Of a stretch of 64,000 nt of DNA, positions 1 through 8,713 are shown in pieces. The notes under the pieces were generated by a model. That model was not told where the DNA came from. It searched no databases and saw nothing but the letters and a program-made list of their open reading frames with translations. Source of the DNA: Nitrospira sp. (GTDB lineage: Bacteria > Nitrospirota > Nitrospiria > Nitrospirales > Nitrospiraceae). A program made the translations under genes and the position numbers. The DNA is taken from contig VOPR01000025.1 in assembly GCA_009594995.1 (NCBI GenBank), positions 86,705 through 150,704 of the forward strand, written 5' to 3'. The first letter of the stretch is position 1, and the number at the start of each line of letters is the position of its first letter.

Positions 1-612
1 CTTCTGGAACACATGGCCGCCTCGACAAAGCTCTGCCACTATCTGCATCTTCCGCTACAGAGCGGCGACGACGGAATCTTACACGCCATGAATCGACGGT
101 ATGGCGTCCGGGAGTATGAAGAATTGGTCGAGCAGGCCCTGCAGCTGATGCCGGATCTCGGCCTGGGAACCGATCTCATGGTCGGCTTTCCCGGCGAAGA
201 TGATCAGGCATTTGAGAACACTATGCAGACAGCCACCAGACTTCCCTTTTCATATTTTCACGTGTTCAGCTATTCATCCCGACCGGGAACGGCAGCGGTT
301 CGCCTGAAACCTCAGATTCCGCCTGCAACTATCCGGCAACGCAGCAAGACCCTGGCCGAACTATCCCGAACCAAGACGCTGGCCTTCTATCAACGACACA
401 TCGGCCGCACGGTTTCCGTGTTGTTCGAGCAGGGCGAGCGCGACGGATTCCGCACGGGCACTACGTCCAATTTCACCCGAGTGGCGGTCGCGGCCGAGGC
501 CGTTGCTGCCGGTTCCATCCACCCAGTCACGATCACCGGAGTGATGGACGGCTTGGCCTATGGCCACCTGGCCGCTCCAGCCGCCACGTCCGCGCATAGG
601 CCACTGCTATGA
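1..612 (+). CDS. MtaB/MiaB-family tRNA methylthiotransferase, C-terminal part
   Basis: The reading frame is open from base 1, so the gene begins before the window; about 203 codons are visible. The segment carries the late radical-SAM barrel of the family (HYLHLPLQSGDD, then DLMVGFPGEDD) and ends in a short beta-rich tail that looks like a TRAM RNA-binding domain. In this family the enzyme inserts a methylthio group into a modified adenosine at tRNA position 37, using SAM and two Fe-S clusters. The sequence resembles MtaB (t6A substrate) more than MiaB, but the N-terminal half is not visible. The stop codon overlaps the miaB start (ATGA), so the two tRNA-37 enzymes are translationally coupled. 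Confidence 0.85.
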   Translation, partial: LLEHMAASTKLCHYLHLPLQSGDDGILHAMNRRYGVREYEELVEQALQLMPDLGLGTDLMVGFPGEDDQAFENTMQTATRLPFSYFHVFSYSSRPGTAAVRLKPQIPPATIRQRSKTLAELSRTKTLAFYQRHIGRTVSVLFEQGERDGFRTGTTSNFTRVAVAAEAVAAGSIHPVTITGVMDGLAYGHLAAPAATSAHRPLL

Positions 613-1967
613 CACAGCCCAATAAACCCCATACAGTCCATATCGAAACCTTCGGTTGCCAGATGAACGAGTACGATTCGGAACTCGTCCGAACCTTGCT
701 CCGCAAGGCGGGATTTGAATTTACCGAGGATCGGGAGCGTGCCGATGTCATGCTCATGAACACCTGCGCCATTCGTGAGAATGCGCATAACAAGGTGTAC
801 GGCCACCTCGCCGAACTCAAAGCCGTCAAGGAACAGCGGCCGCTGGTCGTCGGTGTGCTGGGCTGTATGGCGCAAAACCTCAAGGAAGAGCTGACAGAAA
901 AACAACCGCTCGTGGATGTGCTGGTGGGCCCGGACGGATACCGGCAGCTGCCCGGCTTGCTGACGAATGCCCTGAACGCCGAGGAACAGGAAGTAACCCG
1001 CCGGGGCTTGGCCGTCGATCTATCGGAATACGAAACCTACGACGACATTCTTCCCGAGCGCGACGGCGGCTGTAACGCCTGGATTGCCATCATGCGCGGG
1101 TGCGACAACTTTTGCAGTTTCTGCGTGGTGCCCTACACCCGCGGACGGGAACGCTCGCGTGATCCCCAGGGCATCATCCGCGAGGTGGAAGCCACGGTAG
1201 AAGCCGGCCATACCCAGATCACGCTGCTCGGGCAAAACGTGAACTCCTACCGGTACGACGATTGGGATTTCGCCCGTCTGATCCTGGCCGTCGCCGAAGT
1301 GCCTGGAGTGCAACGGGTCCGGTTCACCTCACCCCATCCGAAGGACTTTCCCGCTGCCTTACTGGATGCCGTCGCCAGCCACCCGAACATCTGCAAGCAC
1401 ATCCACCTGCCCTTGCAGTCCGGCAACGACCGCATCCTGGAACTGATGAATCGTACCTACAGCCGGAAGGAATACCTGGACCTTGCCGCAACGATTCGCC
1501 GCCGGCATCCCGGCATCGCTCTGACGACCGATATCATTTGCGGCTTCTGCTCGGAAACCGAGGAGGAGTTTCTGGATACCTATCGCATCGTGGAGGAGGT
1601 GCAGTACCACTCCGCCTATGTGTTCAAGTATTCGGAGCGGAAAAACACTATTGCGGCGCGCAAATTTCCGGACGATGTACCGGAAGCCGTCAAGGGTGAA
1701 CGCGTCAGCCGTCTGGTGGACCTGCAACGCCCTGTGACCGCGCGCATCAATCGGGAGCTGATCGGCCGGACCCTCCCGGTAATGGTCGAAGGCGACTCGA
1801 AACGTTCCTCGGAGCAATGGATGGGCCGCACCGATACCGGCATCTATGTGATTTGGAACAAGAGCGACGCCCCTGCCGCACTCGGCAGCATCCAACCGGT
1901 TACGATCCTCGACGGAAGTGCCGCCGTGCTGATGGGGCGGCGTGATCCCGGTGCTACCCTGTCGTGA
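609..1967 (+). CDS. miaB: tRNA-2-methylthio-N6-dimethylallyladenosine synthase MiaB
   Basis: 452 aa, the normal length for MiaB. The N-terminal UPF0004 domain has its cluster cysteines (ETFGCQMNEYDSE with C17, MNTCAIRENA, LGCMAQ). The radical-SAM motif is C165-x3-C169-x2-C172 (RGCDNFCSFC). HIHLPLQSGND and TTDIICGFCSETEEE follow, then a C-terminal TRAM domain. The enzyme converts i6A37 to ms2i6A37 in tRNAs reading codons that start with U. The start overlaps the stop of the upstream methylthiotransferase by ATGA. The FGCQMNEYDSE signature separates MiaB from MtaB and RimO with good certainty. Confidence 0.95.
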   Translation: MTQPNKPHTVHIETFGCQMNEYDSELVRTLLRKAGFEFTEDRERADVMLMNTCAIRENAHNKVYGHLAELKAVKEQRPLVVGVLGCMAQNLKEELTEKQPLVDVLVGPDGYRQLPGLLTNALNAEEQEVTRRGLAVDLSEYETYDDILPERDGGCNAWIAIMRGCDNFCSFCVVPYTRGRERSRDPQGIIREVEATVEAGHTQITLLGQNVNSYRYDDWDFARLILAVAEVPGVQRVRFTSPHPKDFPAALLDAVASHPNICKHIHLPLQSGNDRILELMNRTYSRKEYLDLAATIRRRHPGIALTTDIICGFCSETEEEFLDTYRIVEEVQYHSAYVFKYSERKNTIAARKFPDDVPEAVKGERVSRLVDLQRPVTARINRELIGRTLPVMVEGDSKRSSEQWMGRTDTGIYVIWNKSDAPAALGSIQPVTILDGSAAVLMGRRDPGATLS

Positions 1968-2445
1968 ATCGAATCCGCACTCCCCACAATGCGACACCCG
2001 GACCAAGCCGGTCTCCACACGCCGCACCGTGGTTGCAGCAGGATGATAGGCACTCACTTATTGCAGGGTGGAGGGGACAACATTGCCCAGTCCTGTACAA
2101 CCGTTGCCAAAATTTAGACGCCCGCCCACGTCAGACTGACAAACACAGAACACGCTCTGCCATCACTTCGCTTATCTGTTTTCAGTCCCGCGCGCTGGCT
2201 CGCTACCACCTGCCTCTCAATGGAGTGACTTCACTGCCTTGAAACATCAATAGCTTAGACGATCGCTTCCAGCGTGTGCCGCCACGCCTCATTCACAAGA
2301 TCCATCGCAGGTATCGACTCAACGGGGACGCGCAATCGCGCCTCCGAAGTCTATGGAAACAGGGCATAGCCTTTGCTTGGTCCATTCTGGCAACCGCATA
2401 AAACCAGGTTCATTAACCACCGACCCAGCCAGAGGACGTCGCATC
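1968..2445. other. Gene-free stretch
   Basis: 478 bp between miaB and a 43-residue ORF. Short frames exist on both strands but none has a convincing ribosome-binding site or a recognisable protein pattern. I see no tRNA, strong hairpin or repeat. The last part presumably holds the promoter for the genes that follow. Confidence 0.5.
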
Positions 2446-2577
2446 ATGAAGAAAGAGATCAGCCAGAGTCATGCAGAAGAAACCCCTACGGGTATGAGCC
2501 TGGAAACCATCATCGCCGTCGGGGTCTTCGGATGGATGGCCCTCGGCGTCGTCATGATGGGCCTGGGGATCTGGTAA
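2446..2577 (+). CDS. Small single-pass membrane protein (43 aa)
   Basis: I take the ATG at 2446 because AGAGGA lies about 9 nt upstream; a longer frame from 2353 has no such site. The protein has a charged N-terminus (MKKEISQSHAEE) followed by one hydrophobic helix (IIAVGVFGWMALGVVMMGLG) that ends in W as the last residue. No family is recognised. It lies 86 bp upstream of a lipoprotein gene on the same strand, so the two may be cotranscribed. Likely inner-membrane location; function unknown. Confidence 0.6.
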   Translation: MKKEISQSHAEETPTGMSLETIIAVGVFGWMALGVVMMGLGIW

Positions 2578-2663
2578 TTCCAAACCGTCGCTCCGCGCCT
2601 TCGCCCTGAAGCCGCGCCGCCCCTGTTCCCGACCGCATCGACCAGCCGAGAAGGAAGACCGCC

Positions 2664-3707
2664 ATGCTGACTCACGGCTCCCGCTCCTCCCTGACGCAAG
2701 CATTGAACTCCGGACTCCTCGGATTGACCCTGCTGGGAGCCATGACCGCCGGTTGCTCCTCCGCCCCCTCCTCCATTCAACAAACTGCCGCCACGCAGCC
2801 GCAAGGCTCCGTCCGGCTCGAAGAAGTCGCCGATTGGGAATTTGAAGCCTCCCATCCCAGCTCCATTGATACCGCTACCCTCGACAGCCTGTTGCGAGCT
2901 GTCATGATTGCGGAGGCGCAGACGGATCTATCGAATCTGCCCGTGGATGGCAGCAAGCCGATGGCAGTGTTCAGCGATGAGGACGTGCACTATCTTGCTC
3001 CCCTGCTAGCCCAAGCGTTGTCCCAAGCGCAACCCGAATATGTGGTCGCTTTCCGGCTATCCTCATCGGCAGGGTCAGGCTCTGAACCCACCGCGGGCAC
3101 CCTTTACGTCAAGAACGACCGGTTATATCTTACGCTCACCGAGCACAACGGCTCCCTGGCGAAGGTCGAGTCGACGTTGTTCGGGAGCGGAAGACCGGCG
3201 CGTCTCGTGAGCATCACACCGGCCACCGCCGGACAAATTGAGCAGGCAGTACCGGCTGTGGTCCAGGGGCGGCAGCAGATGAAGTCCCTCGTGATCGACT
3301 ACAGTCTGTTTGCCAAAAAGCAGGAACCGGCGCCGATGGTGGCGGTAAGTCCAGTAACGCCGATGCCTCAACCGGTCCAGACCATGCCCGCTCGACCGGT
3401 AGCCGTCATGCCGACGGAACAGCCGGCCAAGACTCAGCCCTCCGTCCAACCATCGATCACAGACAAAGTTGCGGTGAACGTGCATTCCGCCGAGGACGAA
3501 CGATTGAGCGATACGCTTCAGGAATTGCAGGATGCGCGGGAAGCCATGGCCCGTAAGGATGCGAAAATCAGCGCCCTGCGAAGAGACTTGGAGTCGATGC
3601 GGATGCAGTTGGAAACGAAGGACAAGGAACTTCGAGCAGTAAAAAGCACTCAGCAGACGCAACCCAAACGCGAAACTCGTAACAAGGCCGAACTCACCGT
3701 TCGCTGA
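2664..3707 (+). CDS. Lipoprotein with C-terminal coiled coil
   Basis: 347 aa. The N-terminus is a lipoprotein signal peptide with a lipobox ending in AGCSSA near residue 31, so the mature protein is probably membrane-anchored through the cysteine. A globular region of about 200 residues with alternating short strands follows. It leads into a Pro/Gln-rich linker (residues about 215-275) and a charged heptad-like helix (LQDAREAMARKDAKISALRR) predicted to form a coiled coil. GAAGGAAG lies upstream of the ATG. It converges on the exonuclease gene, with only 17 bp between the ends. No named family recognised. Confidence 0.75.
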   Translation: MLTHGSRSSLTQALNSGLLGLTLLGAMTAGCSSAPSSIQQTAATQPQGSVRLEEVADWEFEASHPSSIDTATLDSLLRAVMIAEAQTDLSNLPVDGSKPMAVFSDEDVHYLAPLLAQALSQAQPEYVVAFRLSSSAGSGSEPTAGTLYVKNDRLYLTLTEHNGSLAKVESTLFGSGRPARLVSITPATAGQIEQAVPAVVQGRQQMKSLVIDYSLFAKKQEPAPMVAVSPVTPMPQPVQTMPARPVAVMPTEQPAKTQPSVQPSITDKVAVNVHSAEDERLSDTLQELQDAREAMARKDAKISALRRDLESMRMQLETKDKELRAVKSTQQTQPKRETRNKAELTVR

Positions 3708-3724
3708 CCGTTCGCGTACCCCGC

Positions 3725-4441
3725 TCAACCCACATCGATCAACTCGGGTTTCAACAGCACAATCTCTCTCGATATCGGCTGCCGGAAATTCATCCGGCAG
3801 TAACAGCCATACGTCACGTAAGTATCCTGCAGGCAGTAGAGGGCGATCTCCTTGCCCTGCCCGTCCGCCCACATCTGGGCCACCTGCGACCCGCTTCCCG
3901 ATTTGCTCTCAACATTCAACGCCCGGGCCAGTACATCCAGCTTGACCCATCCGCGGTTATCCCAGTTACTCCAGATGGCCATGGTGTCGTACACCGGCTC
4001 CGCGCGAAACTTGGCCAGATTGATCTCCATACTGGGCTTGACCTGGTGGATGATCGACCGCTTTTTAATGAAGGGCAGGTCGAAATTCAATCCGTTGTGG
4101 GTAATGAACAGCGAAGGGCGCACCTGGGCGAGGTGGCTCCAGAAACCGCGCAGCAGCTCCTGTTCATTTGCGCCATACCAGGACATCGCCCCCCGGGGCT
4201 CAAGGTTATCCGTGAACTCCAGCAAGCCGATACAGACGATTTTGCTGAACGTACCGTCGAAGGAAGACTTCTCGTAGAGTTCATCCTCCACTCGGTGCTG
4301 CGCCTGCGCCTCCCCGACCGCAAACAAATCGCCGCCGGTTTCCTCGAACGTGGCCTCGTCCGACGTGAGCTGCCGCCCGGCGATCCGCGCCCATTCCTCT
4401 CTGGGGGCCTGCACCGTTTCGATATCCAGCACCACCTTCAT
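3725..4441 (-). CDS. Predicted PolB-type 3'-5' exonuclease
   Basis: 238 aa. The DEDD-nuclease pattern starts at the N-terminus (VVLDIETVQ), continues with FITHNGLNFDLPFI and ends with LYCLQDTYVTY, giving the conserved acidic residues of the DNA polymerase B exonuclease domain without any polymerase domain. Members of this stand-alone family are predicted to remove nucleotides from DNA 3' ends. It is the last gene of a minus-strand run: mutY, 57 bp, Nudix hydrolase, 6 bp, this gene. That arrangement points to an operon for oxidative DNA damage or repair synthesis. The family call is firm; the substrate is not known. Confidence 0.85.
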   Translation of the reverse strand: MKVVLDIETVQAPREEWARIAGRQLTSDEATFEETGGDLFAVGEAQAQHRVEDELYEKSSFDGTFSKIVCIGLLEFTDNLEPRGAMSWYGANEQELLRGFWSHLAQVRPSLFITHNGLNFDLPFIKKRSIIHQVKPSMEINLAKFRAEPVYDTMAIWSNWDNRGWVKLDVLARALNVESKSGSGSQVAQMWADGQGKEIALYCLQDTYVTYGCYCRMNFRQPISREIVLLKPELIDVG

Positions 4442-4447
4442 ACGCCT

Positions 4448-4840
4448 CTACACCTTCCCCTGCTGAAGCGCCGCGATAACCGGCTGGTCGGCCGGAGGAA
4501 ACTCGAACGCGGCCATCTCATGAGGATAGACCCATCGAAGCTCCGCGCAGTCCAGCGCGACCGCAACACCGGCTTCGATCCGGCAACAAAAGAAATGCAG
4601 TTCCACAACCTTCTCGGGATATTCATGCCGTACGATCTGAAAAGGAGTCGGGGTACCGATCCGGATGTTCAGTTCCTCCCATAACTCCCGATGCAGACAT
4701 TCCTCCAGTGTTTCGCCTACTTCACGTTTCCCACCCGGAAACTCCCACAGGCCGCCCAGGTGCGCACCCGCCTTACGGCGCGCGATCAAATAGCGGCCTT
4801 CGTCCGTAATGATACCCGCCGCAACCTCGATCACCTTCAT
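4448..4840 (-). CDS. Nudix hydrolase, MutT/8-oxo-dGTPase type
   Basis: 130 aa, the size of E. coli MutT. The Nudix box is complete (GGKREVGETLEE then RELWEEL, matching Gx5Ex7REUxEE). The frame LWEFPGGK upstream is typical of (d)NTP-sanitising members. By family it would hydrolyse oxidised nucleotides such as 8-oxo-dGTP to the monophosphate. It lies between mutY and the exonuclease and ends 6 bp before the latter, supporting co-expression. Because the adjacent MutY lacks the Nudix-like C-terminal domain, a physical partnership with this protein is conceivable, but that is inference. Confidence 0.88.
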   Translation of the reverse strand: MKVIEVAAGIITDEGRYLIARRKAGAHLGGLWEFPGGKREVGETLEECLHRELWEELNIRIGTPTPFQIVRHEYPEKVVELHFFCCRIEAGVAVALDCAELRWVYPHEMAAFEFPPADQPVIAALQQGKV

Positions 4841-4897
4841 ACTGACCCATGACGCCTACGCCGTGACGCATACACCAAAAGCGCTGTCGGTGCGCCA

Positions 4898-5623
4898 CTA
4901 CGACTTCTTGCCCTCGAAGGGATAGGTCTTGCAGAACGTCTTCATCGGGCAGAGGAGACAATAGGGATCGCGCGCGGTGCAGACCGTCGCGCCGAAGTCC
5001 ATGATCGCCTGGTTGAAATCATACCCTTTTCCGCGCGGAATCAACGCTTCGGACAGTTCCCAGAGCGCGGCTTTTTGCGCCTTGGGATCACCTTCGGCGA
5101 TGAACACCCGGTGCAGCACGCGGATCACGTTGGTGTCGAGAATCGGCGCGTCCTCGTTGAACGCAAACGAACGGATCGCCCCGGCGGTATAGCGCCCGAT
5201 GCCCTTGAAGGAGAGCAACTCCTCCGCATCACTCGGCAACTGTCCCCCGTACCGCGCCACCGTCTCACATGCGATGCTGTGCAACCGCTCGGGACGGATA
5301 TTGTAGCCCAACGGATACCAGGTCTGTTTGACATCCGCGACCGGCGCACCGGCCAAATCTGCGAACGAGGGGTATCGCTCCAAAAACTCATGGTACTTCG
5401 GAATCACCCGATCCACTTGCGTCTGCTGGAGCATCACTTCCGACACGAGGATGTGATAGGGATCGGATGTCCTTCGCCAGGGCAGATCGCGGCCATGCTC
5501 CTTGTACCACTTCAACAAGCGGTTCTGAAATCGCTGTTTCTGCCCGCGCACGAGCGGGACGGAGGGTGTCGACGATTTCTTCTTGCGGCGGGGAGATTTC
5601 TGGGCGCGAGACTTTATTGGCAT
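4898..5623 (-). CDS. mutY: Adenine DNA glycosylase MutY, catalytic part only
   Basis: 241 aa, against about 350 for E. coli MutY. After a Lys/Arg-rich N-terminal tail the catalytic domain is complete. PWRRTSDPYHILVSEVMLQQ carries the catalytic Glu, the HhH motif is FKGIGRYTAGA, the catalytic Asp sits in ILDTNVIRV, and the [4Fe-4S] motif is C-x6-C-x2-C-x5-C (CTARDPYCLLCPMKTFC). The protein stops shortly after the cluster, so the C-terminal Nudix-like domain that recognises 8-oxoG is missing. The enzyme removes adenine mispaired with 8-oxoG. It is the first gene of the repair operon. Confidence 0.88.
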   Translation of the reverse strand: MPIKSRAQKSPRRKKKSSTPSVPLVRGQKQRFQNRLLKWYKEHGRDLPWRRTSDPYHILVSEVMLQQTQVDRVIPKYHEFLERYPSFADLAGAPVADVKQTWYPLGYNIRPERLHSIACETVARYGGQLPSDAEELLSFKGIGRYTAGAIRSFAFNEDAPILDTNVIRVLHRVFIAEGDPKAQKAALWELSEALIPRGKGYDFNQAIMDFGATVCTARDPYCLLCPMKTFCKTYPFEGKKS

Positions 5624-5701
5624 AACAATTCGTGAGGCGTGGCGGCATTCTAAAAGGCGGTGGGCTGAAAATCAAACGAGCGGGGAATGACCGAAAGCGC
5701 C

Positions 5702-5741
5702 GCAAGGCACGGGCGAACGCCGTATTGCGCCCATGCCTTGC
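5702..5741 (-). terminator. Hairpin downstream of the 5775-6140 gene
   Basis: GCAAGGCA and TGCCTTGC arms continue into GGGCG/CGCCC with a single mismatch, giving a stem of about 13 pairs. On the minus strand it follows the stop at 5775 and precedes mutY. There is no clear T-run, so it may be a weak terminator or an mRNA-end stabiliser. Confidence 0.5.
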
Positions 5742-5774
5742 AGCACCTGCCGTCGTCTGAGACGGCTCGACAGG

Positions 5775-6140
5775 CTATTGCGGAGAGGCCTGCACCTTCG
5801 TCGCCTCCTTAACCGGCGGATCGATCACGATGTTGGGGCCTTGCACTTTCGGCAACATGCCGGCGCCCGGTTTTTCCAGCAGACGCTGGTTCTGGTCGTT
5901 GATCGGGAGTTTCTGCGACATATGCCGTTCACCGAATGCCGCAGCCCCGCTGAGCGCGGATTCCCCGCCGCCGTTGGCACGCCCTGAATCGTTGGCGAGA
6001 GCCTGGCCGTTGACCGGGTCAGTCGCCTTGCCCATCGGGTATCCCGGATGTTGCGGGAGCAGCGCCGGATTGGCGAATGCCACCGCAGCAACTACGATTC
6101 CCACAACCGCTAACAGGAATATGGATAATGAGGCTCTCAT
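5775..6140 (-). CDS. Secreted or periplasmic protein of unknown function
   Basis: 121 aa from the ATG at 6140, chosen because AAGGAGGTGTCAGT stands directly in front of it; the open frame extends to 6230 without support. The N-terminus is a signal peptide (MRASLSIFLLAVVGIVV to AFA). The mature part is low in hydrophobic residues and rich in Pro, Gly and Asn (LLPQHPGYPMGKATDP, GPNIVIDPPVK), suggesting an extended, possibly disordered exported protein. No known domain is seen. Confidence 0.65.
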   Translation of the reverse strand: MRASLSIFLLAVVGIVVAAVAFANPALLPQHPGYPMGKATDPVNGQALANDSGRANGGGESALSGAAAFGERHMSQKLPINDQNQRLLEKPGAGMLPKVQGPNIVIDPPVKEATKVQASPQ

Positions 6141-6622
6141 ACTGACACCTCCTTGTGGCTGACGAAACAACAACGCCCTCCCGACAACATAACCGCGAGG
6201 GCGCACAACGGACATCTGAAGGGATAACAACCGAAGAAATCCGTGCGGAGGAAGGTCACCCCGGTTTCATAGTCACCTCCGGGACACCCTTAAGCTTCAC
6301 TCCCCTTGAACTGCCTCGTCAAGCAGCCGGAACCTGGCCTGCCAAGCCGGTTTGCAGGCACTGGAGCCGGACAATACTCAGGCTGACGGGATCTGGCCGA
6401 TAGGGCCGAACCGATACCCTAGGGATTTTCCCACCGCCAAATGGTCGGAGACATTATCCTGATCGCGCCCCGTACTGGCGGCATGGTATGTCAATTCGCC
6501 GGCTCGATTGATGTCCGCACCGGCTCCCCGTCTGTCACGGTCGGGCTAACAGCAGGGAGCCGACGGGTAGATACCCCGGACGAGACCTTGCCCACCGCGG
6601 AATTTCGGGAGGGGTCAGCCGT
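6141..6622. other. Gene-free stretch before the PilZ gene
   Basis: 482 bp. Short frames (for example 6155-6403) lack ribosome-binding sites and protein-like composition. I checked for a c-di-GMP riboswitch because a PilZ gene follows, but found no convincing GEMM core. A small GGCC-GATA-GGGCC hairpin occurs near 6395. Nothing else stands out. Confidence 0.4.
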
Positions 6623-6985
6623 ATGGAATCACCCACTTTATTCAGGGATGCACAAGATCACATGTCTATGACTGTTCACTATCGGGTCTCACTCTCTACA
6701 CATTCAGACACGACCGGGGAAGGACGATTGCTGGATCTTTCGTTGGAAGGTTGCCGGATCGAATCCAGCCGGCAGTTGCCCGTGAACACCTACCTTTCAC
6801 TCCGACTCATGATTTCACCCAAGGAAATGCCGATCCTGGTGGACCTCGCCGCAGTGCGATGGACGCGGGGTTCAATTTGCGGCGTGCACTTTCTGTCCGT
6901 CCAGCCAGTGCAATCCGAACGGCTGCAAACATTTCTCGCATCCGCCACCCCGTTGAACGTGCCGCCTCCACCCGACCAGAACTGA
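6623..6985 (+). CDS. PilZ-domain protein
   Basis: 120 aa from the ATG at 6623, supported by GGGAGGGG 8 nt upstream. The single PilZ-like beta barrel is recognised by LLDLSLEGCRIES, corresponding to the (D/N)xSxxG c-di-GMP contact, and by the later VRWTRGSICGVHFLSV strand pair. The usual N-terminal RxxxR motif is not clear (only HYRVSL), so nucleotide binding is less certain than the fold. Such proteins act as small cytoplasmic c-di-GMP receptors. Two HD-GYP proteins in the window (30164, 57629) belong to the same signalling system. Confidence 0.7.
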   Translation: MESPTLFRDAQDHMSMTVHYRVSLSTHSDTTGEGRLLDLSLEGCRIESSRQLPVNTYLSLRLMISPKEMPILVDLAAVRWTRGSICGVHFLSVQPVQSERLQTFLASATPLNVPPPPDQN

Positions 6986-7131
6986 ATCGTCAGACCGCCG
7001 ACTCGTTCCTCACAGAGCCTTCCGCATTTCTCCCTTGTTTTTTTCGGGCTGCTCTTGCATGCTACTGACCGCTTTCTCCCCTGGGGGCCTCTATAGGCCA
7101 GTCCTCTCAACCACTCGCAAAGGGATGCCCG

Positions 7132-7749
7132 ATGAACGAAGACAATCAAAGCCGCCGGATCGATGTGCTGGCTATCGGGCTCTTCGGCCTGGCGGTCGGC
7201 GCACTGACGCTGGGTGTGGCGCAACTAGGCTGGATTCAACACAAAAACATGGTGGGAGCCCTGGTGATCGCCCTCATCTTCGGCGGCGTGGTGCAACTTC
7301 TGGCAGGCATTACCGACATTCGATATAACGAACAATTGGGCGGTACCGCCTTGACGATGTATGGATTCCTCTGGATCACCCTCTGCACCGTCAAACTGGT
7401 GAGTGCCAGTTCCACGTTTCAGTTCGATGCCGTGCTCTATGCGCCCATCAATCTGGTATACGCGGCCTTCTCAGCCGTCATGATTTACTTGACGGCCTAT
7501 CGCAATCTCACACTCAGCGCGCTACACGTCGTCATTACGCTGACGTTTCTCGCCACGACGTTTGCCAGGCTGGATTTCATCAGCGAGCTCTTGCCGGGAT
7601 GGGGACATCTGATCGTGGGGTTGATGGCCTTTTATCATGCCGTCGGCAGCCTGACCCAGGCGTTTACCGGCCGGGCCATCCTGCCGCTTGGCCCGCCGCT
7701 CCTGTTCCACAACCACAAACCATTGCACTCAATCGCCAAGGTGGTGTAG
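7132..7749 (+). CDS. GPR1/FUN34/YaaH-type (acetate uptake) membrane protein
   Basis: 205 aa with six hydrophobic segments. The first segment (VLAIGLFGLAVGALTLGV) occupies the position of the family's NPAPLGL signature but the motif itself is altered. FGGVVQLLAGITDI matches the FGG-QLLAG segment of SatP/YaaH. The family moves acetate or related small acids, probably by proton symport. The His-rich C-terminal tail (HNHKPLHS) is unusual. No operon partner is visible. Transport substrate is inferred only from the family. Confidence 0.7.
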   Translation: MNEDNQSRRIDVLAIGLFGLAVGALTLGVAQLGWIQHKNMVGALVIALIFGGVVQLLAGITDIRYNEQLGGTALTMYGFLWITLCTVKLVSASSTFQFDAVLYAPINLVYAAFSAVMIYLTAYRNLTLSALHVVITLTFLATTFARLDFISELLPGWGHLIVGLMAFYHAVGSLTQAFTGRAILPLGPPLLFHNHKPLHSIAKVV

Positions 7750-7804
7750 CGCAGGGTGACGACAGCCAGCCGGCTGCAATGACGTGCTTCGTTGCGCGTT
7801 ACTC

Positions 7805-7929
7805 GTAGGCTGTTCAAAAAGGCTGTCCAGCAAGGCCGCAGCGAGTGAAGAGGCGAATCGTACTATGCTCGTACGGTGAGCCTCTGATCGAAGCGAGAAC
7901 GCAGCTGGCAGACTTTTTCAACAGCCTAC
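7805..7929. repeat. 125 bp imperfect palindromic element
   Basis: The ends are inverted copies: GTAGGCTGTTCAAAAAG at the left and CTTTTTCAACAGCCTAC at the right. Internal arms also pair (CCAGC/GCTGG, GAGGCGAATCGTAC against GTACGGTGAGCCTC). It lies in the gap between the permease and the SDR gene and abuts the SDR stop codon. The format suggests a REP- or MITE-like dispersed element. No second copy was seen in the window. Confidence 0.65.
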
Positions 7930-8648
7930 TACCAATCGGCGCCGAGACGATCCACCACCACTTGATGCACCACCGCCTGCGGACCCAGGCAGGCGAGGTA
8001 GAGGGCCGTTTCGGCGACATCGAAGGGGTCTATTTTCTCACTGCCCGCCCGTGCCTCCGGCTTCGCATCCACCAACTCGTCCGCCACGCCGCCGGGACAA
8101 ATGGCGCTGACCTTAATACCGTAGGGCCGCCCTTCATCCGCCAGCGATTTGCTCAACGCGAGAATCGCATGTTTCGACGCGCTGTACGTCCCGGTTCCGC
8201 TCCAGGCCTGGACCCCGGCCACACTCGACATGTTCAGGATCGTCCCGCCGCCCTGTTTTTTCATTTGCGCGAACCCGGCCCGGCAGCAGAAAAACGTCCC
8301 CCGGACATTCGTCCGCATGACTTCATCAAACGCCTCGGTGCTGGTCTCAGCAATCCGTCGACCGCCGAAAATTCCGGCGTTGTTCACCAGAATATCCACC
8401 CGCTGATACCCCTGAACAGTTCGGTTAATGAGCTGCTCGACCTGGCTTTCATCACTGATATCGGTCTGTATCGCCACAGCCCTGCCGCCGGCGGCTTCAA
8501 TGTGAGCCACCGTTTCCTCGCATTTGTAAAACCGCCGCGCCGCGACCACCACCATCGCCCCCTCCTGGGCAAAGCGCAAAGCGATCGCCTTCCCGATCCC
8601 GCTGCTACTGCCGGTCACAATCGCCACTTTATTTTTTAGACGTTCCAT
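7929..8648 (-). CDS. SDR-family NAD(P)-dependent oxidoreductase
   Basis: 239 aa, a classical short-chain dehydrogenase. The nucleotide-binding motif is TGSSSGIG, the structural motif NNAG lies about 90 residues in, and the active site has the Ser in NMSSVAG and YSASK. AARRFYKCEE after strand two leaves open whether NADP or NAD is used. The C-terminus (VVHQVVVDRLGADW) lacks the long substrate loop of sugar epimerases. Start supported by AAGGAG. Substrate unknown. Confidence 0.88.
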   Translation of the reverse strand: MERLKNKVAIVTGSSSGIGKAIALRFAQEGAMVVVAARRFYKCEETVAHIEAAGGRAVAIQTDISDESQVEQLINRTVQGYQRVDILVNNAGIFGGRRIAETSTEAFDEVMRTNVRGTFFCCRAGFAQMKKQGGGTILNMSSVAGVQAWSGTGTYSASKHAILALSKSLADEGRPYGIKVSAICPGGVADELVDAKPEARAGSEKIDPFDVAETALYLACLGPQAVVHQVVVDRLGADW

Positions 8649-8713
8649 GGTCGCTCCTTCCTCACCGCACCAGGATGCTGCTCCACAGGGACAGGGTCCT
8701 GGTCACTCCGGCG

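Noticed and set aside
6155..6403. 82-codon plus-strand frame
   Set aside because: No ribosome-binding site and low-complexity charged sequence; overlaps the promoter region of the secreted-protein gene.
6231..6622. c-di-GMP riboswitch ahead of the PilZ gene
   Set aside because: GC-rich pairings exist but the GEMM core nucleotides are absent.
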